A stretch of DNA of 64,000 nucleotides, from contig CBIHOF010000001.1 of the NCBI GenBank assembly GCA_966211955.1, forward strand, positions 186,001 through 250,000. Reading direction: 5' to 3'. Source of the DNA: Albitalea sp966211955 (GTDB taxonomy: Bacteria > Pseudomonadota > Gammaproteobacteria > Burkholderiales > Burkholderiaceae_C). The first letter of the stretch is position 1, and each line of letters begins with the position of its first letter. The notes under the pieces were generated by a model that ran no database searches, had not been told where the DNA came from, and saw nothing but the letters and a program-made list of their open reading frames with translations. Positions 8,813 through 18,830 of the stretch are shown one piece after another. The position numbers were made by a program, and so were the translations under genes.

Positions 8813-8843
8813 AAAGCCGCCCACCCGGGCGGCTTTTTTGTTT
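8813..8843 (+). terminator. Rho-independent terminator of the rpsP-rplS operon
   Basis: A 10-bp perfect stem (AAAGCCGCCC, 8813-8822, with GGGCGGCTTT, 8827-8836) and a 4-nt loop, followed by a T-rich tract up to 8843. It lies 12 bp upstream of the next gene. Confidence 0.93.
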
Positions 8844-8854
8844 AAGAATCGCCG

Positions 8855-9535
8855 ATGGCCACGAGCTTCGATCCCACGGCGCTGCCCATCCTCGGCATTG
8901 ACGACCACCTCCCCGCGGTTTCTCCCGCCAGCCTCACACCCGAGGCCTTGCGTCGGCGCTTCAAGTCGCCGCCAACCTGGTCGCCCGAGATCATGGTCGA
9001 GCATCGCTTCAGCGACCGCGAACCGACCAATGCCTCCGTGCTCGTGCCGCTGGTCCAGCGAGAGTCGGAAGTCACGGTGCTGCTCACGCAGCGCACCGAT
9101 CACCTGCACGACCACCCCGGCCAGATCAGCTTCCCCGGCGGACGCGCGGAGACCTACGACGTGGACGCGATCGCCACCGCGATGCGCGAGGCTGAAGAAG
9201 AGATCGGCCTGCACGCTCGGCACGTCGAGGTGCTGGGTTCACTACCGACTTACACCACCGGTACCGGCTTCGTCGTCACGCCAGTGGTGGCACTGATCGA
9301 GCCACCGTTCAGCATCGAGGCCGATCCCTTCGAAGTGGCAGAGGTCTTCGAGGTGCCGCTGTCATTCCTGATGTCGCCCGCCAACCATCGTCGCCACGGC
9401 ATCGAGGTGGCGGGCAAGAGGCGCGAGTTCCTTTCCATGCCTTACGTGCCCGGCGAGTCGGGCGCGCGGCAATACTTCATCTGGGGCGCGACGGCTGCGA
9501 TGCTGCGCAACTTCTACCGTTTCCTTGCGGCCTGA
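8855..9535 (+). CDS. CoA pyrophosphatase, Nudix family (NudL-like)
   Basis: 226 residues. The Nudix box runs from GGRAET (95-100) to REAEEEIGL (111-119), preceded by the CoA-diphosphatase motif LLTQRTDHLHDHPGQISFPG that separates this subfamily from other Nudix enzymes. It would cleave CoA and CoA esters to phosphopantetheine and 3',5'-ADP. It lies directly after the rplS terminator and 50 bp before the CobD-like gene. Confidence 0.9.
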   Translation: MATSFDPTALPILGIDDHLPAVSPASLTPEALRRRFKSPPTWSPEIMVEHRFSDREPTNASVLVPLVQRESEVTVLLTQRTDHLHDHPGQISFPGGRAETYDVDAIATAMREAEEEIGLHARHVEVLGSLPTYTTGTGFVVTPVVALIEPPFSIEADPFEVAEVFEVPLSFLMSPANHRRHGIEVAGKRREFLSMPYVPGESGARQYFIWGATAAMLRNFYRFLAA

Positions 9536-9585
9536 AATTCGCTGCGGCGGGTTCGTGAAAACACCGCCGTTATGATTCGCGACGA

Positions 9586-10575
9586 ATGAGCTTCTTCGCC
9601 GTCCTCTTTGCGCTGCTCGTCGAGCAACTCAAGCCGCTTCCCCGGGGCAATCCGGTTCATGACGCACTCACCTCGTGGATGCGCTGGACGGGACGCAATT
9701 TCGATGCTGGCCGACCGCACCACGCCTGGGTGGTGTGGTGCGTGACCACACTCGCACCCGCACTTCTGGCGTGGCTGGTGTACCTCGGGCTCGTTCACAT
9801 CAGCGTCTTCCTCGGCCTGGCCTGGAATGTCGCGGTGCTGTATGTGACGCTGGGCTTTCGGCAATTCAGCCATCACTTCACCGACATTCGCGATGCGCTC
9901 GAACGCGGTGACGAGGACGAGGCGCGGCGGTTGCTCACCGAATGGCGCCACCTTGATGCGAGCGAGCTGCCGCGCACGGAGCTGCTTCGCCACATCATCG
10001 AGCACTCGCTCCTGGCTGCGCACCGTCACGTCTTCGGCGTGTTCTTCTGGTTCGTGGTGTTGTCCACGCTGGGCCTCGGCCCGGCCGGCGCGGTGCTGTA
10101 CCGGATGGCCGAGTTCGCAAGCCGCTATTGGGCCTACAAGAACCGCACGGTCGGCGAGCCGATCAACGAGCGTTTGATGGCGCTGTCGCAGCGGCTGTTC
10201 AGCGTGGTCGACCATTTGCCCGCGCGACTTACCGCCTTCGGCTTCGCGGTGGTTGGCAACTTCGAGGAGGCGGTGAGCTGCTGGCGTCGCGACGCGGGTC
10301 TGTGGAAGCATCCCAACGAAGGGATCATCCTCGCTGCGGCTGCAGGCGCCGTTGGCGTGCAGCTGGGCGGCAGTGCCGCGCCCGGCGTGACGCCGGATCG
10401 CTCCAAGACCTTCGACCGCGGCGCCGGCTTTGGCGAGATGGACGCCGAAGGATCGACACCAGGCGCCGTGCCGGTCCCTGCGCACCTGCGCAGCATCGTC
10501 GGCCTCGTGTGGCGCTCGGTGGTGCTGTGGATGCTGCTGGTCGCGCTGCTGTCGCTGGCCAACATCCTTGGCTAG
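9586..10575 (+). CDS. CobD/CbiB-family integral membrane protein
   Basis: 329 residues with several hydrophobic helices and family motifs RQFSHHFTDI, YKNRTVGEPINERL and WRRDAGLWKHPNEG. It resembles the CobD/CbiB (AmpE-like) family, whose best-known members make adenosylcobinamide phosphate. No other cobalamin gene is near, and Burkholderiales carry this paralogue between a Nudix gene and rsgA, so a role in cobalamin synthesis should not be assumed. It converges on rsgA with a 17-bp gap. Confidence 0.85.
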   Translation: MSFFAVLFALLVEQLKPLPRGNPVHDALTSWMRWTGRNFDAGRPHHAWVVWCVTTLAPALLAWLVYLGLVHISVFLGLAWNVAVLYVTLGFRQFSHHFTDIRDALERGDEDEARRLLTEWRHLDASELPRTELLRHIIEHSLLAAHRHVFGVFFWFVVLSTLGLGPAGAVLYRMAEFASRYWAYKNRTVGEPINERLMALSQRLFSVVDHLPARLTAFGFAVVGNFEEAVSCWRRDAGLWKHPNEGIILAAAAGAVGVQLGGSAAPGVTPDRSKTFDRGAGFGEMDAEGSTPGAVPVPAHLRSIVGLVWRSVVLWMLLVALLSLANILG

Positions 10576-10592
10576 GAAACCAGGCTCCGCGT

Positions 10593-11510
10593 TCACCAGC
10601 GCGTCTGGCCCAGCTCCTGGCGGATCTCGCCGTAGATGCGATAGCGAGATTCGCTGACCTCTCCGCGCTCCACCGCGGCCCGCACGCCGCAGCCCGGTTC
10701 GTGCTGGTGCGTGCAGTTGTAGAAGCGGCAATTCGGCACGTGCTCACGCAGGTCAGGCATGAGCATCGGCAGGTCTTGCAAGGTCACCTGCCGCAGGCCG
10801 AACTCCTGGAAACCGGGTGAATCGATGAGGCCGGTGCGGCGCTGCGCATCCAGCCAGTACCACTGCGTGGTCGTGGTCGTGTGCTTGCCCGAGTTGAGCG
10901 CCTGGGAGATCTCGCCCACCTGCGCGCGGGCGTCCGGCGCGAGCAGGTTGATCAAGGTGCTCTTGCCAGCCCCGCTCGGGCCGAGCACCAGCGTGGACTT
11001 CTGGTCCAGCAGTGCGGCCAGCTTCGCGCGTGCCTCGTCGGGCCGGGCCTTCAGCGCCATCTCGACCACGTTGTAGCCCATGCGGGTGTAGGGCGCGAGC
11101 CGCGCGCGTGCATCATCGATCTGCGGCAGGTCGGCCTTGTTGAGCAACACATGGGCCGCAATGCCGGCGCTCTCGGCGGCAATGAGCGCGCGCGCCAGCT
11201 GGGATTCGCTGAACACCGGCTGACTCGCCACCATCACGAGGATCTGATCGAGGTTGGCCGCAAAGGCCTTGGTGCGCCATTCGTCCTGGCGGAACAAGAG
11301 ATTGCGCCGGGGCTCGACATGCTCGATGACGCCTTCGTCACCCGCCGGCTGCCAGTGCAGCTTGTCGCCGACGACACATTCGCTCTTCTTGCCGCGCGGA
11401 TGGCAGATGATGCGCCGGCCTTCCGGCGTCTCCACCACATAGTGGCGGCCGTAGCCCGCGACGACCAGCCCGAGGTCGAGCCCGCCTTCCGGCTCCTGGG
11501 CCTTGCTCAC
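10593..11510 (-). CDS. rsgA: Ribosome small subunit-dependent GTPase A
   Basis: 305 residues, GTG start. It has an OB fold at the N terminus and a circularly permuted GTPase: NKAD (G4) at 124-127 comes before the P-loop GPSGAGKST at 187-195, the hallmark order. A C-terminal zinc motif (NCRFYNCTHQHEPGC) is intact. It checks late 30S assembly and helps release RbfA. It is the last of a minus-strand trio with phhB and the Ste24-type protease; phhB ends 21 bp upstream. Confidence 0.97.
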   Translation of the reverse strand: MSKAQEPEGGLDLGLVVAGYGRHYVVETPEGRRIICHPRGKKSECVVGDKLHWQPAGDEGVIEHVEPRRNLLFRQDEWRTKAFAANLDQILVMVASQPVFSESQLARALIAAESAGIAAHVLLNKADLPQIDDARARLAPYTRMGYNVVEMALKARPDEARAKLAALLDQKSTLVLGPSGAGKSTLINLLAPDARAQVGEISQALNSGKHTTTTTQWYWLDAQRRTGLIDSPGFQEFGLRQVTLQDLPMLMPDLREHVPNCRFYNCTHQHEPGCGVRAAVERGEVSESRYRIYGEIRQELGQTRW

Positions 11511-11531
11511 CGCAAAGCCCCCGTGCGGCGC

Positions 11532-11864
11532 TCAGCCGACAAAGGCCACCAACGCGTTCACCTTCGCCGCGCAGATGAAGTCGTTGATCGAGATGCCGCC
11601 CACCGAATGTGTGTTGAAGCGAAGGACGCAGCGGTTGTAGCTCACGGCCATGTCCGGATGGTGATCTTCCGTGTGGCAGATCCAGCCCGTCGCATTGACG
11701 AAGGACATGGTCTCGAGGAAGTCCTTGAAGCTGAAGGTCTTCTCGATGGCGCCGTTGCTGAGGTGCCAGCCGTTCACCTCGTTGAGGTGGCGACGGATGT
11801 CCGATTCGCTCATCGGCGAGCCGCCCTCGAGCGCCTCGCATTTCCTGTGCAGAAGGTTGGTCAT
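11532..11864 (-). CDS. phhB: 4a-hydroxytetrahydrobiopterin dehydratase (pterin-4a-carbinolamine dehydratase)
   Basis: 110 residues. HTEDHHPDMAVSYNRC and the downstream FNTHSVGGISINDF give the family's His-His-Pro active-site motif with the later His and Asp. It recycles the pterin cofactor after aromatic amino acid hydroxylation. The frame is open to 12065, but ATG 11864 gives the normal length and lies 4 bp after the protease stop. No phenylalanine hydroxylase gene is in the window. Confidence 0.94.
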   Translation of the reverse strand: MTNLLHRKCEALEGGSPMSESDIRRHLNEVNGWHLSNGAIEKTFSFKDFLETMSFVNATGWICHTEDHHPDMAVSYNRCVLRFNTHSVGGISINDFICAAKVNALVAFVG

Positions 11865-11868
11865 GGTG

Positions 11869-13152
11869 TCACCCGGCTTGATGAGAGGGTGTGAGGGGGA
11901 GGGCCGCGAGCCGTTCGCCGGCCGGCGGATGTGAATAGTAGAAGCGCACGTAGATCGGGTCCGGCGTGAGCGTGGACGCATTGTCCTCGTGCAGCTTGAG
12001 CAAGGCGGCGGCAAGGTCTCGGCCGTCGGCTTGCGCGCAGGCGTAGGCGTCGGCCTCGAACTCATGCTTGCGTGACAGGAGTGCGAAGACCGGCGAGATG
12101 AAGAAGCCGAAGACCGGCACGACCAGCATGAACAGCAACAGCGCGACAGCGTCGTTCGGTGCGCCGAGAGCCGGGCGCACCCCGAATGCCGTGTAGAACC
12201 ATGCCTGCGACGACAGCCATCCCAGCAGCGCGAAGCCGGCCAGGCTCAGCGCGAACATCGAGACGATGCGCTTTTGCACGTGCCGGTGCTTGAAATGGCC
12301 GAGCTCGTGCGCGAGCACGGCCTCGACTTCGCCGGGCGTGAGCTTGTTGAGCAGCGTGTCGAAAAACACCACGCGCTTGGCCGCGCCGAAGCCGGTGAAG
12401 TAGGCGTTGGCGTGCGCCGAGCGCTTGCTGCCGTCCATCACGAACAAGCCCTTGGCGGCGAAACCGCAGCGCTGCATCAGCGCCTGCACGCGCGCCTTCA
12501 GCGACTCGTCGGGCAGGGGTTCGAACTTGTTGAACAAGGGTGCGATGACGGTCGGGTAGAGGACCAGGATCAGCACGTTGAAGCCCATCCATGCGCCCCA
12601 TGCCCACAGCCACCACCACCGGCCGGCACTGCCCATCAGCCAGAGGATGAGTGCGGCGATCGGCAGGCCAATCAGCACGCCCACCGCGATTCCCTTGAGC
12701 GCATCGGTGATGTACAGCTTCCAGGTGAGTCGGTTGAAACCGAAGCGCTGCTCGATGCGGAAGGTGCTGTAGAGCTCGAAGGGCAAATCGAGCAGTCCAC
12801 CGACGAGCGTGAACACGCCCAGCAGCGCGAGTTGGTAGGCCATGTTGCCCCAGCGCGGCTGCACACTTTGCAGCATGGCCTGGTTCAGCGCATCGAGGCC
12901 TCCGAGCAGCGTCCAGCTGACGAGCACGGCCGCACCAAAAGCCATGCTCAGCAGTCCGAAGCGGGCCTTGACCAGCGTGTAGTCGGCAGCCTTCTGGTGG
13001 GCAGCGAGCGAGATCGTCTCGGCGAAGGCGCCCGGCACCGCATTCCGGTGCGCCGCCACGTGCCGCATCTGGCGCGTGGCGAGCCATAACTTCATCAGCA
13101 GCGAGGCCAGCAGCGCCGACACGAAGATCAAGGTCAGGGGGAACGACGTCAT
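11869..13152 (-). CDS. M48 family zinc metalloprotease, Ste24/CAAX-protease type
   Basis: 427 residues with about six to seven membrane segments. The zinc site is HELGH at 282-286, with the third ligand in KHEFEADAYA. The N-terminal peptidase_M48_N region (residues ~25-200, DLPFELYSTFRIEQRFGFN) marks the Ste24 branch rather than HtpX. Such bacterial enzymes degrade membrane or secreted proteins; the substrate is unknown. First gene of the protease-phhB-rsgA run, divergent from orn. Confidence 0.93.
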   Translation of the reverse strand: MTSFPLTLIFVSALLASLLMKLWLATRQMRHVAAHRNAVPGAFAETISLAAHQKAADYTLVKARFGLLSMAFGAAVLVSWTLLGGLDALNQAMLQSVQPRWGNMAYQLALLGVFTLVGGLLDLPFELYSTFRIEQRFGFNRLTWKLYITDALKGIAVGVLIGLPIAALILWLMGSAGRWWWLWAWGAWMGFNVLILVLYPTVIAPLFNKFEPLPDESLKARVQALMQRCGFAAKGLFVMDGSKRSAHANAYFTGFGAAKRVVFFDTLLNKLTPGEVEAVLAHELGHFKHRHVQKRIVSMFALSLAGFALLGWLSSQAWFYTAFGVRPALGAPNDAVALLLFMLVVPVFGFFISPVFALLSRKHEFEADAYACAQADGRDLAAALLKLHEDNASTLTPDPIYVRFYYSHPPAGERLAALPLTPSHQAG

Positions 13153-13263
13153 GGCCGGAAGTGTAGGTCGTGCGTGACGATGTCACATGGGCGCGCCGAG
13201 ATTCACCGCGGCCAGCCGCGCATTCGGCGCCGCCTGCGAGAATGCCGGTCAAGGAGAGACGAC

Positions 13264-13824
13264 ATGTCCGAGACCGTGCTGAGCCCGAGCGAACACAACC
13301 TCGTGTGGATTGATCTGGAAATGACGGGGCTGTACCCCGACCGTGACCGCATCATCGAGATCGCCCTGGTGGTGACCGACCCGCAGTTGAACGTCAAGGT
13401 GGAAGGGCCCGTATTCGCCATCCACCAGAGCGACGCCACGCTGGATGCGATGGACGCCTGGAACAAGGGCACGCACGGCAAGAGCGGGCTGATCGACCGG
13501 GTGAAGGCGTCCACCGTGGACGAGGCACAGGCCGAGGCGCTGAGCATCGAATTCCTGAAGAAGTACGTCGGCAGCAACAAGTCGCCGATGTGCGGCAACA
13601 GCATTTGCCAGGACCGCCGCTTTCTCGCGAACTACATGCCCAAGCTGGAATCCTTCTTCCACTACCGCAACCTGGATGTGAGCACCCTCAAGGAGCTGGC
13701 ACGCCGCTGGAAGCCCGGGATCATGGCCGGCTTCAAGAAGGCGCAGGCGCACACGGCGCTCGCCGACATCCACGAGTCCATCGAAGAGCTGGCGTATTAC
13801 CGCGAGCACCTGCTGTCCTTGTAA
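13264..13824 (+). CDS. orn: Oligoribonuclease
   Basis: 186 residues. DEDDh exonuclease: D17 and E19 in WIDLEMTG, a middle Asp in CGNSICQDRRF, and the HTALADIHESIEEL motif (His/Asp) near the C terminus. It degrades 2-5 nt RNA fragments, including pGpG from cyclic di-GMP turnover. An AAGGAGAG ribosome-binding site lies at about 13251-13258, just before ATG 13264. Confidence 0.97.
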   Translation: MSETVLSPSEHNLVWIDLEMTGLYPDRDRIIEIALVVTDPQLNVKVEGPVFAIHQSDATLDAMDAWNKGTHGKSGLIDRVKASTVDEAQAEALSIEFLKKYVGSNKSPMCGNSICQDRRFLANYMPKLESFFHYRNLDVSTLKELARRWKPGIMAGFKKAQAHTALADIHESIEELAYYREHLLSL

Positions 13825-14179
13825 ACAGCGCGGAAATAAACCCACCGGACAAACCCTAGGTTTGATAGAATCAAAGGCTGCGCTGGATTTCCAGCTGGAA
13901 ACCGGCGCATTCGTTCATCCCCTCTGACCTCTTTCGAGTCACCCCACGCAAGCCGTGCGGCCTGAGTCGATCTCCTGAAGCGTTTGACACGCAGCGCGCT
14001 GCCATGAAGATGGCAAGGCGTTTGGGCAATGGTTGGCGGCGATGCCGTCGCTTTGACTGTTCCCTTCAGAACGTTCTCCCGGCGACTTGACCGAGCGAAC
14101 CCGAACACCGGGTTTGCGGGTGCCTTGTTGCGCCGCGCCATTGCGTGGCGCCTTGCACCGTTTGCGTGAAAGAGATGAG
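13825..14179 (+). promoter_or_regulatory. Long leader region of the DEAD-box helicase gene
   Basis: 355 bp with no convincing gene. TTTGAT-AGA-ATCAAA (13861-13875) is a perfect inverted repeat that also contains an extended -10-like TGATAGAAT (13863-13871). If this is the promoter the 5' UTR is about 300 nt. Two hairpins lie near the start codon: 14095-14117 (GAACCCG paired with CGGGTTTGC-type arm, loop AACAC) and 14135-14151 (GCGCCA/TGGCGC). RNA helicase genes of this class often have long, autoregulatory or cold-responsive leaders; that role here is inferred. Confidence 0.5.
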
Positions 14180-15739
<1,560 letters not shown>

Positions 15740-15766
15740 TCTTGCACGGCATCCGCCTGAATGAAG

Positions 15767-15792
15767 AAGGCCTGCGCAAGCAGGCCTTTTTT
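15767..15792 (+). terminator. Rho-independent terminator of the DEAD-box gene
   Basis: A 9-bp perfect stem AAGGCCTGC/GCAGGCCTT (15767-15775 with 15780-15788) closed by a GCAA tetraloop and followed by a T run to 15792. Confidence 0.93.
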
Positions 15793-15826
15793 CATGGGCG
15801 ATCCACCATCATCCCAAATGAATCGA

Positions 15827-15855
15827 GCCCGGCGCTTCTGGCAGAAGCGCCGGGC
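15827..15855 (-). terminator. Strong hairpin downstream of the BON-domain gene
   Basis: A 13-bp perfect stem (15827-15839 with 15843-15855) around a GGC loop, lying 43 bp past the stop of the minus-strand BON gene. There is no clean T run on either side, so it is a stable 3' hairpin or a weak terminator. Confidence 0.55.
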
Positions 15856-15898
15856 CCGTTCCGGCCAGACAGCGATTGACGCGAGGGCTAATCCATCG

Positions 15899-16222
15899 TC
15901 ACGGACGGATGGCGATCTCGTTCTTGACTGACTTCACGCCGTTCACGTTGCGGGCGATGCTTTCGGCCGTCGCGCGCTCGTTGTTGCTCTTGGCAAAGCC
16001 CGACAGCATCACCGTGCCGTTGAGCGTTTCAACCTTGATGGCGCCGGCGTCGACATCCTTGTTGTCGACGAAGCGGGCCTTTACCTGGGTGGTGATCGTC
16101 GCGTCATCGACGTAGGCGCCCACGGTTTCCTGTCCGCGAGTGACGGCACAGCCTTCGAGGCTGACGATGGCGGCGGCGGAAGTGGCGACGAGGATCGCGG
16201 CGAGAGTGGTGCGTGCAAGCAT
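15899..16222 (-). CDS. BON-domain lipoprotein
   Basis: 107 residues. An N-terminal hydrophobic signal ends with SLEGC, a lipobox-like site with an unusual Glu at -2, so lipidation is likely but not certain. A single BON domain follows (DDATITTQVKARFVDNK ... VMLSGFAKS ... VKSVKNEIAI), as in OsmY/DolP-type envelope proteins that bind phospholipid. ATG 16222 has a GGAGAAC ribosome-binding site; the frame extends further upstream without family similarity. It belongs to the minus-strand stress-type cluster ending here. Confidence 0.88.
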   Translation of the reverse strand: MLARTTLAAILVATSAAAIVSLEGCAVTRGQETVGAYVDDATITTQVKARFVDNKDVDAGAIKVETLNGTVMLSGFAKSNNERATAESIARNVNGVKSVKNEIAIRP

Positions 16223-16317
16223 GGTGTTCTCCTGTGAGTGGTTGGAAAGTTGGAACTGGCGGGCGGCAATGAAGGCTGTGTCAGCCCCTCCACCCTCCGG
16301 GGCCGAGCCGGAAAGGG

Positions 16318-16854
16318 TCATTCTTCGAGCATGTCCTTGAGCTCGTCGGCGTGCTCTTCCTCATCCTCGAGCACGTCCTCGAGCAGTCGGCGCGTGGTCG
16401 GGTCCTTGTCGCCGATGAGCTCGATCATCTGACGATAGGTTTCCACCGCCACGCGTTCGGCGACGAGGTTGGCGCGGATCATTTGGCGCAGGTCCTTGGA
16501 TTCGTCGTACGCCGCATGGCTGCGCTTGGTCAGCGTGTCGGGTGAAAAATCTGGTTCACCACCCAGTTGGACGATTCGCTCGGCGATGCGGTCGGCATGG
16601 CCGGCCTCGGCGTTTGCATGCTCGAGAAACTCCTCGGCGATTCGCGGCGCGGACAGGCCATGCGCGGTGAAGTAGTGGCGCTTGTAGCGCAGCACGCACA
16701 CGAGCTCGGTGGCCAGGGCGCCGTTCAGCAGCGTGACGATGTCATCGCGCCACGGCCCGTAGCTGGGCGTCACGGCACCGTCATCGAGTCCGCGCTTGGC
16801 GGCCTCGATGGCTTCTTCGTTCAGCACGAGGCGCTGCTGTGTCTTGACATCCAT
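16318..16854 (-). CDS. Ferritin-like/bacterioferritin-type protein
   Basis: 178 residues, a four-helix bundle with di-iron ligand motifs: ATELVCVLRY, EFLEHANAEAGHAD, ERVAVETY and a C-terminal EDEEEHADEL. This fits the bacterioferritin/DPS-like ferritin superfamily, with a likely role in iron storage or peroxide protection. The start at 16854 (MDVKTQQRLVLNEE) is preferred; the extra 24 upstream codons are Arg/Cys-rich and uncharacteristic. It lies between the BON gene and the small membrane protein genes. Confidence 0.85.
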   Translation of the reverse strand: MDVKTQQRLVLNEEAIEAAKRGLDDGAVTPSYGPWRDDIVTLLNGALATELVCVLRYKRHYFTAHGLSAPRIAEEFLEHANAEAGHADRIAERIVQLGGEPDFSPDTLTKRSHAAYDESKDLRQMIRANLVAERVAVETYRQMIELIGDKDPTTRRLLEDVLEDEEEHADELKDMLEE

Positions 16855-16993
16855 GTTGGGGTTCCTCGACAGGTTGGTGTTCGCATCGCACGCACAGGAC
16901 CCGCGCCGATGCTGCGTTCGAGTCAACTGTAGAAGCGCGCCCCAGTGCGAACCATCGGAGCGCGGGCGCTCGACGTGTAGGACGAAGCCGCGT

Positions 16994-17596
16994 TCAAGCG
17001 GCCTCTTTCAGCGCGACCGACGGCTCGCTTGCCGCCGGCTCGTTCGACGCGGAAGGCTCGTCATCGCGCGGCGGGGAATCGTCGGTGCCCCCGTTCGCGA
17101 ATGAACTCATCGCGCCCAGCATCGATTCCCACGGCATGTGTGTCACCACGCGCGACACCACCTGCGAGAAGAGACCGGCGAACACCGCTGTCTTGCCAAG
17201 CAGCCGCCATGGCCGCAACCAGGTGATGGCCGCGCCGACGACGAAGGCGCCCGTGACCACCATCAGCGGATGCCGGCGCGCGAGCGGCGCGGCGGCATCC
17301 CGCACAACGCCTTCGGCCACGCTCGCCGCAGGCTGCAGCGGATGGTTGGCCCACCACGCCGACATCGCGTCCATCAGCACGCCGATCACCGGCATCGCGC
17401 GCAGCTTGTCGAGCGTCGACGGCGATTCGCCCTCGGCGTGGGCGGCGGCATTGCGCCGGCGCGCCTCGTGCCGCGAGTCGCCATGCACCATGTACTGGCG
17501 CAGCCTCTCGCGCGATTCGGCCAGGCGTTGGAGTGCCGACGGCGGCTTGGTGTCGCTGCCGTTGGCAGTGTCTTCTGTGGGCAGTGTCGCGCTCAT
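16994..17596 (-). CDS. Unassigned membrane-anchored protein of the stress cluster
   Basis: 200 residues. A charged N-terminal half (residues 1-65) precedes MPVIGVLMDAMSAWW and one or two hydrophobic segments (HPLMVVTGAFVVGAAITWL and AVFAGLFSQVVSRVV), then an acidic Ser/Glu-rich tail. I do not recognise a named family. Its start overlaps the stop of the holin-like gene by 4 bases (17593-17596, ATGA), so the two are translationally coupled and probably act together at the inner membrane. Confidence 0.7.
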   Translation of the reverse strand: MSATLPTEDTANGSDTKPPSALQRLAESRERLRQYMVHGDSRHEARRRNAAAHAEGESPSTLDKLRAMPVIGVLMDAMSAWWANHPLQPAASVAEGVVRDAAAPLARRHPLMVVTGAFVVGAAITWLRPWRLLGKTAVFAGLFSQVVSRVVTHMPWESMLGAMSSFANGGTDDSPPRDDEPSASNEPAASEPSVALKEAA

Positions 17597-17976
17597 GGGG
17601 CGGTCACGCTGCGCAGCATTGCTGCATCAGCGGCCAGTTGTTCGCGGATCGTCTTGAAGCCATGCTCGGCCACCGGCGCCTTGGCGGCGAAGTGCGCCCA
17701 TACACCCAAGGCGATGGGCACGCAGGGCGCAATGAACAGCGCCAGCGGAGAATTCATGTTGTCCGCAGGGATCACCGCCCACAGCATCACCGCCACGCCG
17801 GCGAGGACCACGCCGACGAACACACAGGCCAGCGACACCGCATGCAGCATCGCCCGCTTCTTGATCTGGCTGGTGACGGCGCCCACCTCTTCGGCAACGA
17901 GCTCGGAATACGCCTCCACATGGTCCGCGAGCAACTGCGGGTCGGAGACGATCAGGCGAAACAGCGGATGGATCAT
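17593..17976 (-). CDS. Holin-superfamily (PF07332-like) membrane protein
   Basis: 127 residues: an amphipathic N-terminal helix (HVEAYSELVAEEVGAVTSQI) followed by two strong transmembrane segments and a polar tail. It resembles the Phage_holin_3_6 family, which despite its name is mostly chromosomal and found beside DUF883 and stress genes. There are no phage genes nearby. Coupled by ATGA overlap to the downstream unassigned gene. Confidence 0.75.
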   Translation of the reverse strand: MIHPLFRLIVSDPQLLADHVEAYSELVAEEVGAVTSQIKKRAMLHAVSLACVFVGVVLAGVAVMLWAVIPADNMNSPLALFIAPCVPIALGVWAHFAAKAPVAEHGFKTIREQLAADAAMLRSVTAP

Positions 17977-18069
17977 GGTGAACCCCGTCCAGGACCAAAT
18001 TGGGCGCCGTGGTGCGCGAAAGGGTTCACCGCGTAACGGCGAACCCTTGCATCAGGAGCGGCGAGCCGC

Positions 18070-18450
18070 TCAGTCGCGGTCGCGGCTCAGGAGCGTCACC
18101 AAGGCCATCAGGGCCGCGCCTGCAGCGGCCGCGATGAGGATGGATTTGACCGGTTCGTCCTTGATGTAGCCGACCGTCGCATAGGAGGCGCGCTGGGCGC
18201 GTTCCTTGATCTGCGCGCCGCTGTCGCGCATCGCATCGGCGCTGCGGCGGGCCAGTTCCTCGGCCTTGGTGGCCACGCGGTTCAGCACGGGAGCGGCTTG
18301 GTCTTTCACGTCTTGCACCTTGTCGGACAGGGTATCGAGGGCTTCGTTGGCAACGCGCTTGCTGGACGAGATGGCGCTGTCGGCGTTTTGCGCCGCCTGG
18401 TCGGCGAGCGAACCCGATGACTGGCCAAAGGGCTTCGTGGTGGCAATCAT
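18070..18450 (-). CDS. DUF883 (ElaB/YqjD-type) membrane-anchored protein
   Basis: 126 residues. A long Ala/Lys/Asp-rich helix with apolipoprotein-like character (residues ~15-90) leads to a C-terminal glycine/alanine-rich membrane segment (SILIAAAAGAALMALVTLL). This matches the DUF883 family; YqjD and ElaB of E. coli are inner-membrane proteins that tether ribosomes in stationary phase. It belongs to the minus-strand stress-type cluster. Confidence 0.85.
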   Translation of the reverse strand: MIATTKPFGQSSGSLADQAAQNADSAISSSKRVANEALDTLSDKVQDVKDQAAPVLNRVATKAEELARRSADAMRDSGAQIKERAQRASYATVGYIKDEPVKSILIAAAAGAALMALVTLLSRDRD

Positions 18451-18515
18451 GAATTTTCCTTTCGGTGGATGTTGGGAGAGCGCGGGCGAACGGTGTGGCG
18501 CTGGCTATATCGCCA

Positions 18516-18680
18516 CTAAGGTTTCTTGATCAGTCCGAAGAGGAAGCTGCCGATGGCAAGAATGGCGAAGAGAACGAACAGGATCTTCGCTATGCCCGCC
18601 GCGCCCGCCGCAATGCCGCCGAAGCCGAACAGGGCGGCCACGAGTGCAATGACGAAGAACACGACCGCGTAATGCAGCAT
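18516..18680 (-). CDS. DUF1328 small membrane protein
   Basis: 54 residues, almost wholly hydrophobic, starting MLHYAVVFFVIALVAALFGF and ending GLIKKP, with two membrane segments, the DUF1328 (YtjA) pattern. Function is unknown; members are often induced by osmotic or general stress. ATG 18680 has a GGAGGAGCC ribosome-binding site; the frame runs 8 codons further up with no signal. Probably the first gene of the stress cluster. Confidence 0.88.
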   Translation of the reverse strand: MLHYAVVFFVIALVAALFGFGGIAAGAAGIAKILFVLFAILAIGSFLFGLIKKP

Positions 18681-18830
18681 GGCTTGGCTCCTCCGAGTGC
18701 GCATCTGTCGAATGCGTTCGCCTCAAGCTTAGGGAGCCGCGCATGCACGGTCCATGAGAGGCGGACGCTTCGCGCTGTCGGCGGGATCAGCGCGCGCTTG
18801 TAGGACGGCGCCCCATGCGGCTGTTGCCGG

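Noticed and set aside
17593..17976. Holin-like gene as sign of a prophage
   Set aside because: No phage structural, lysis or integrase genes nearby; this holin-named family is usual in chromosomal stress clusters.
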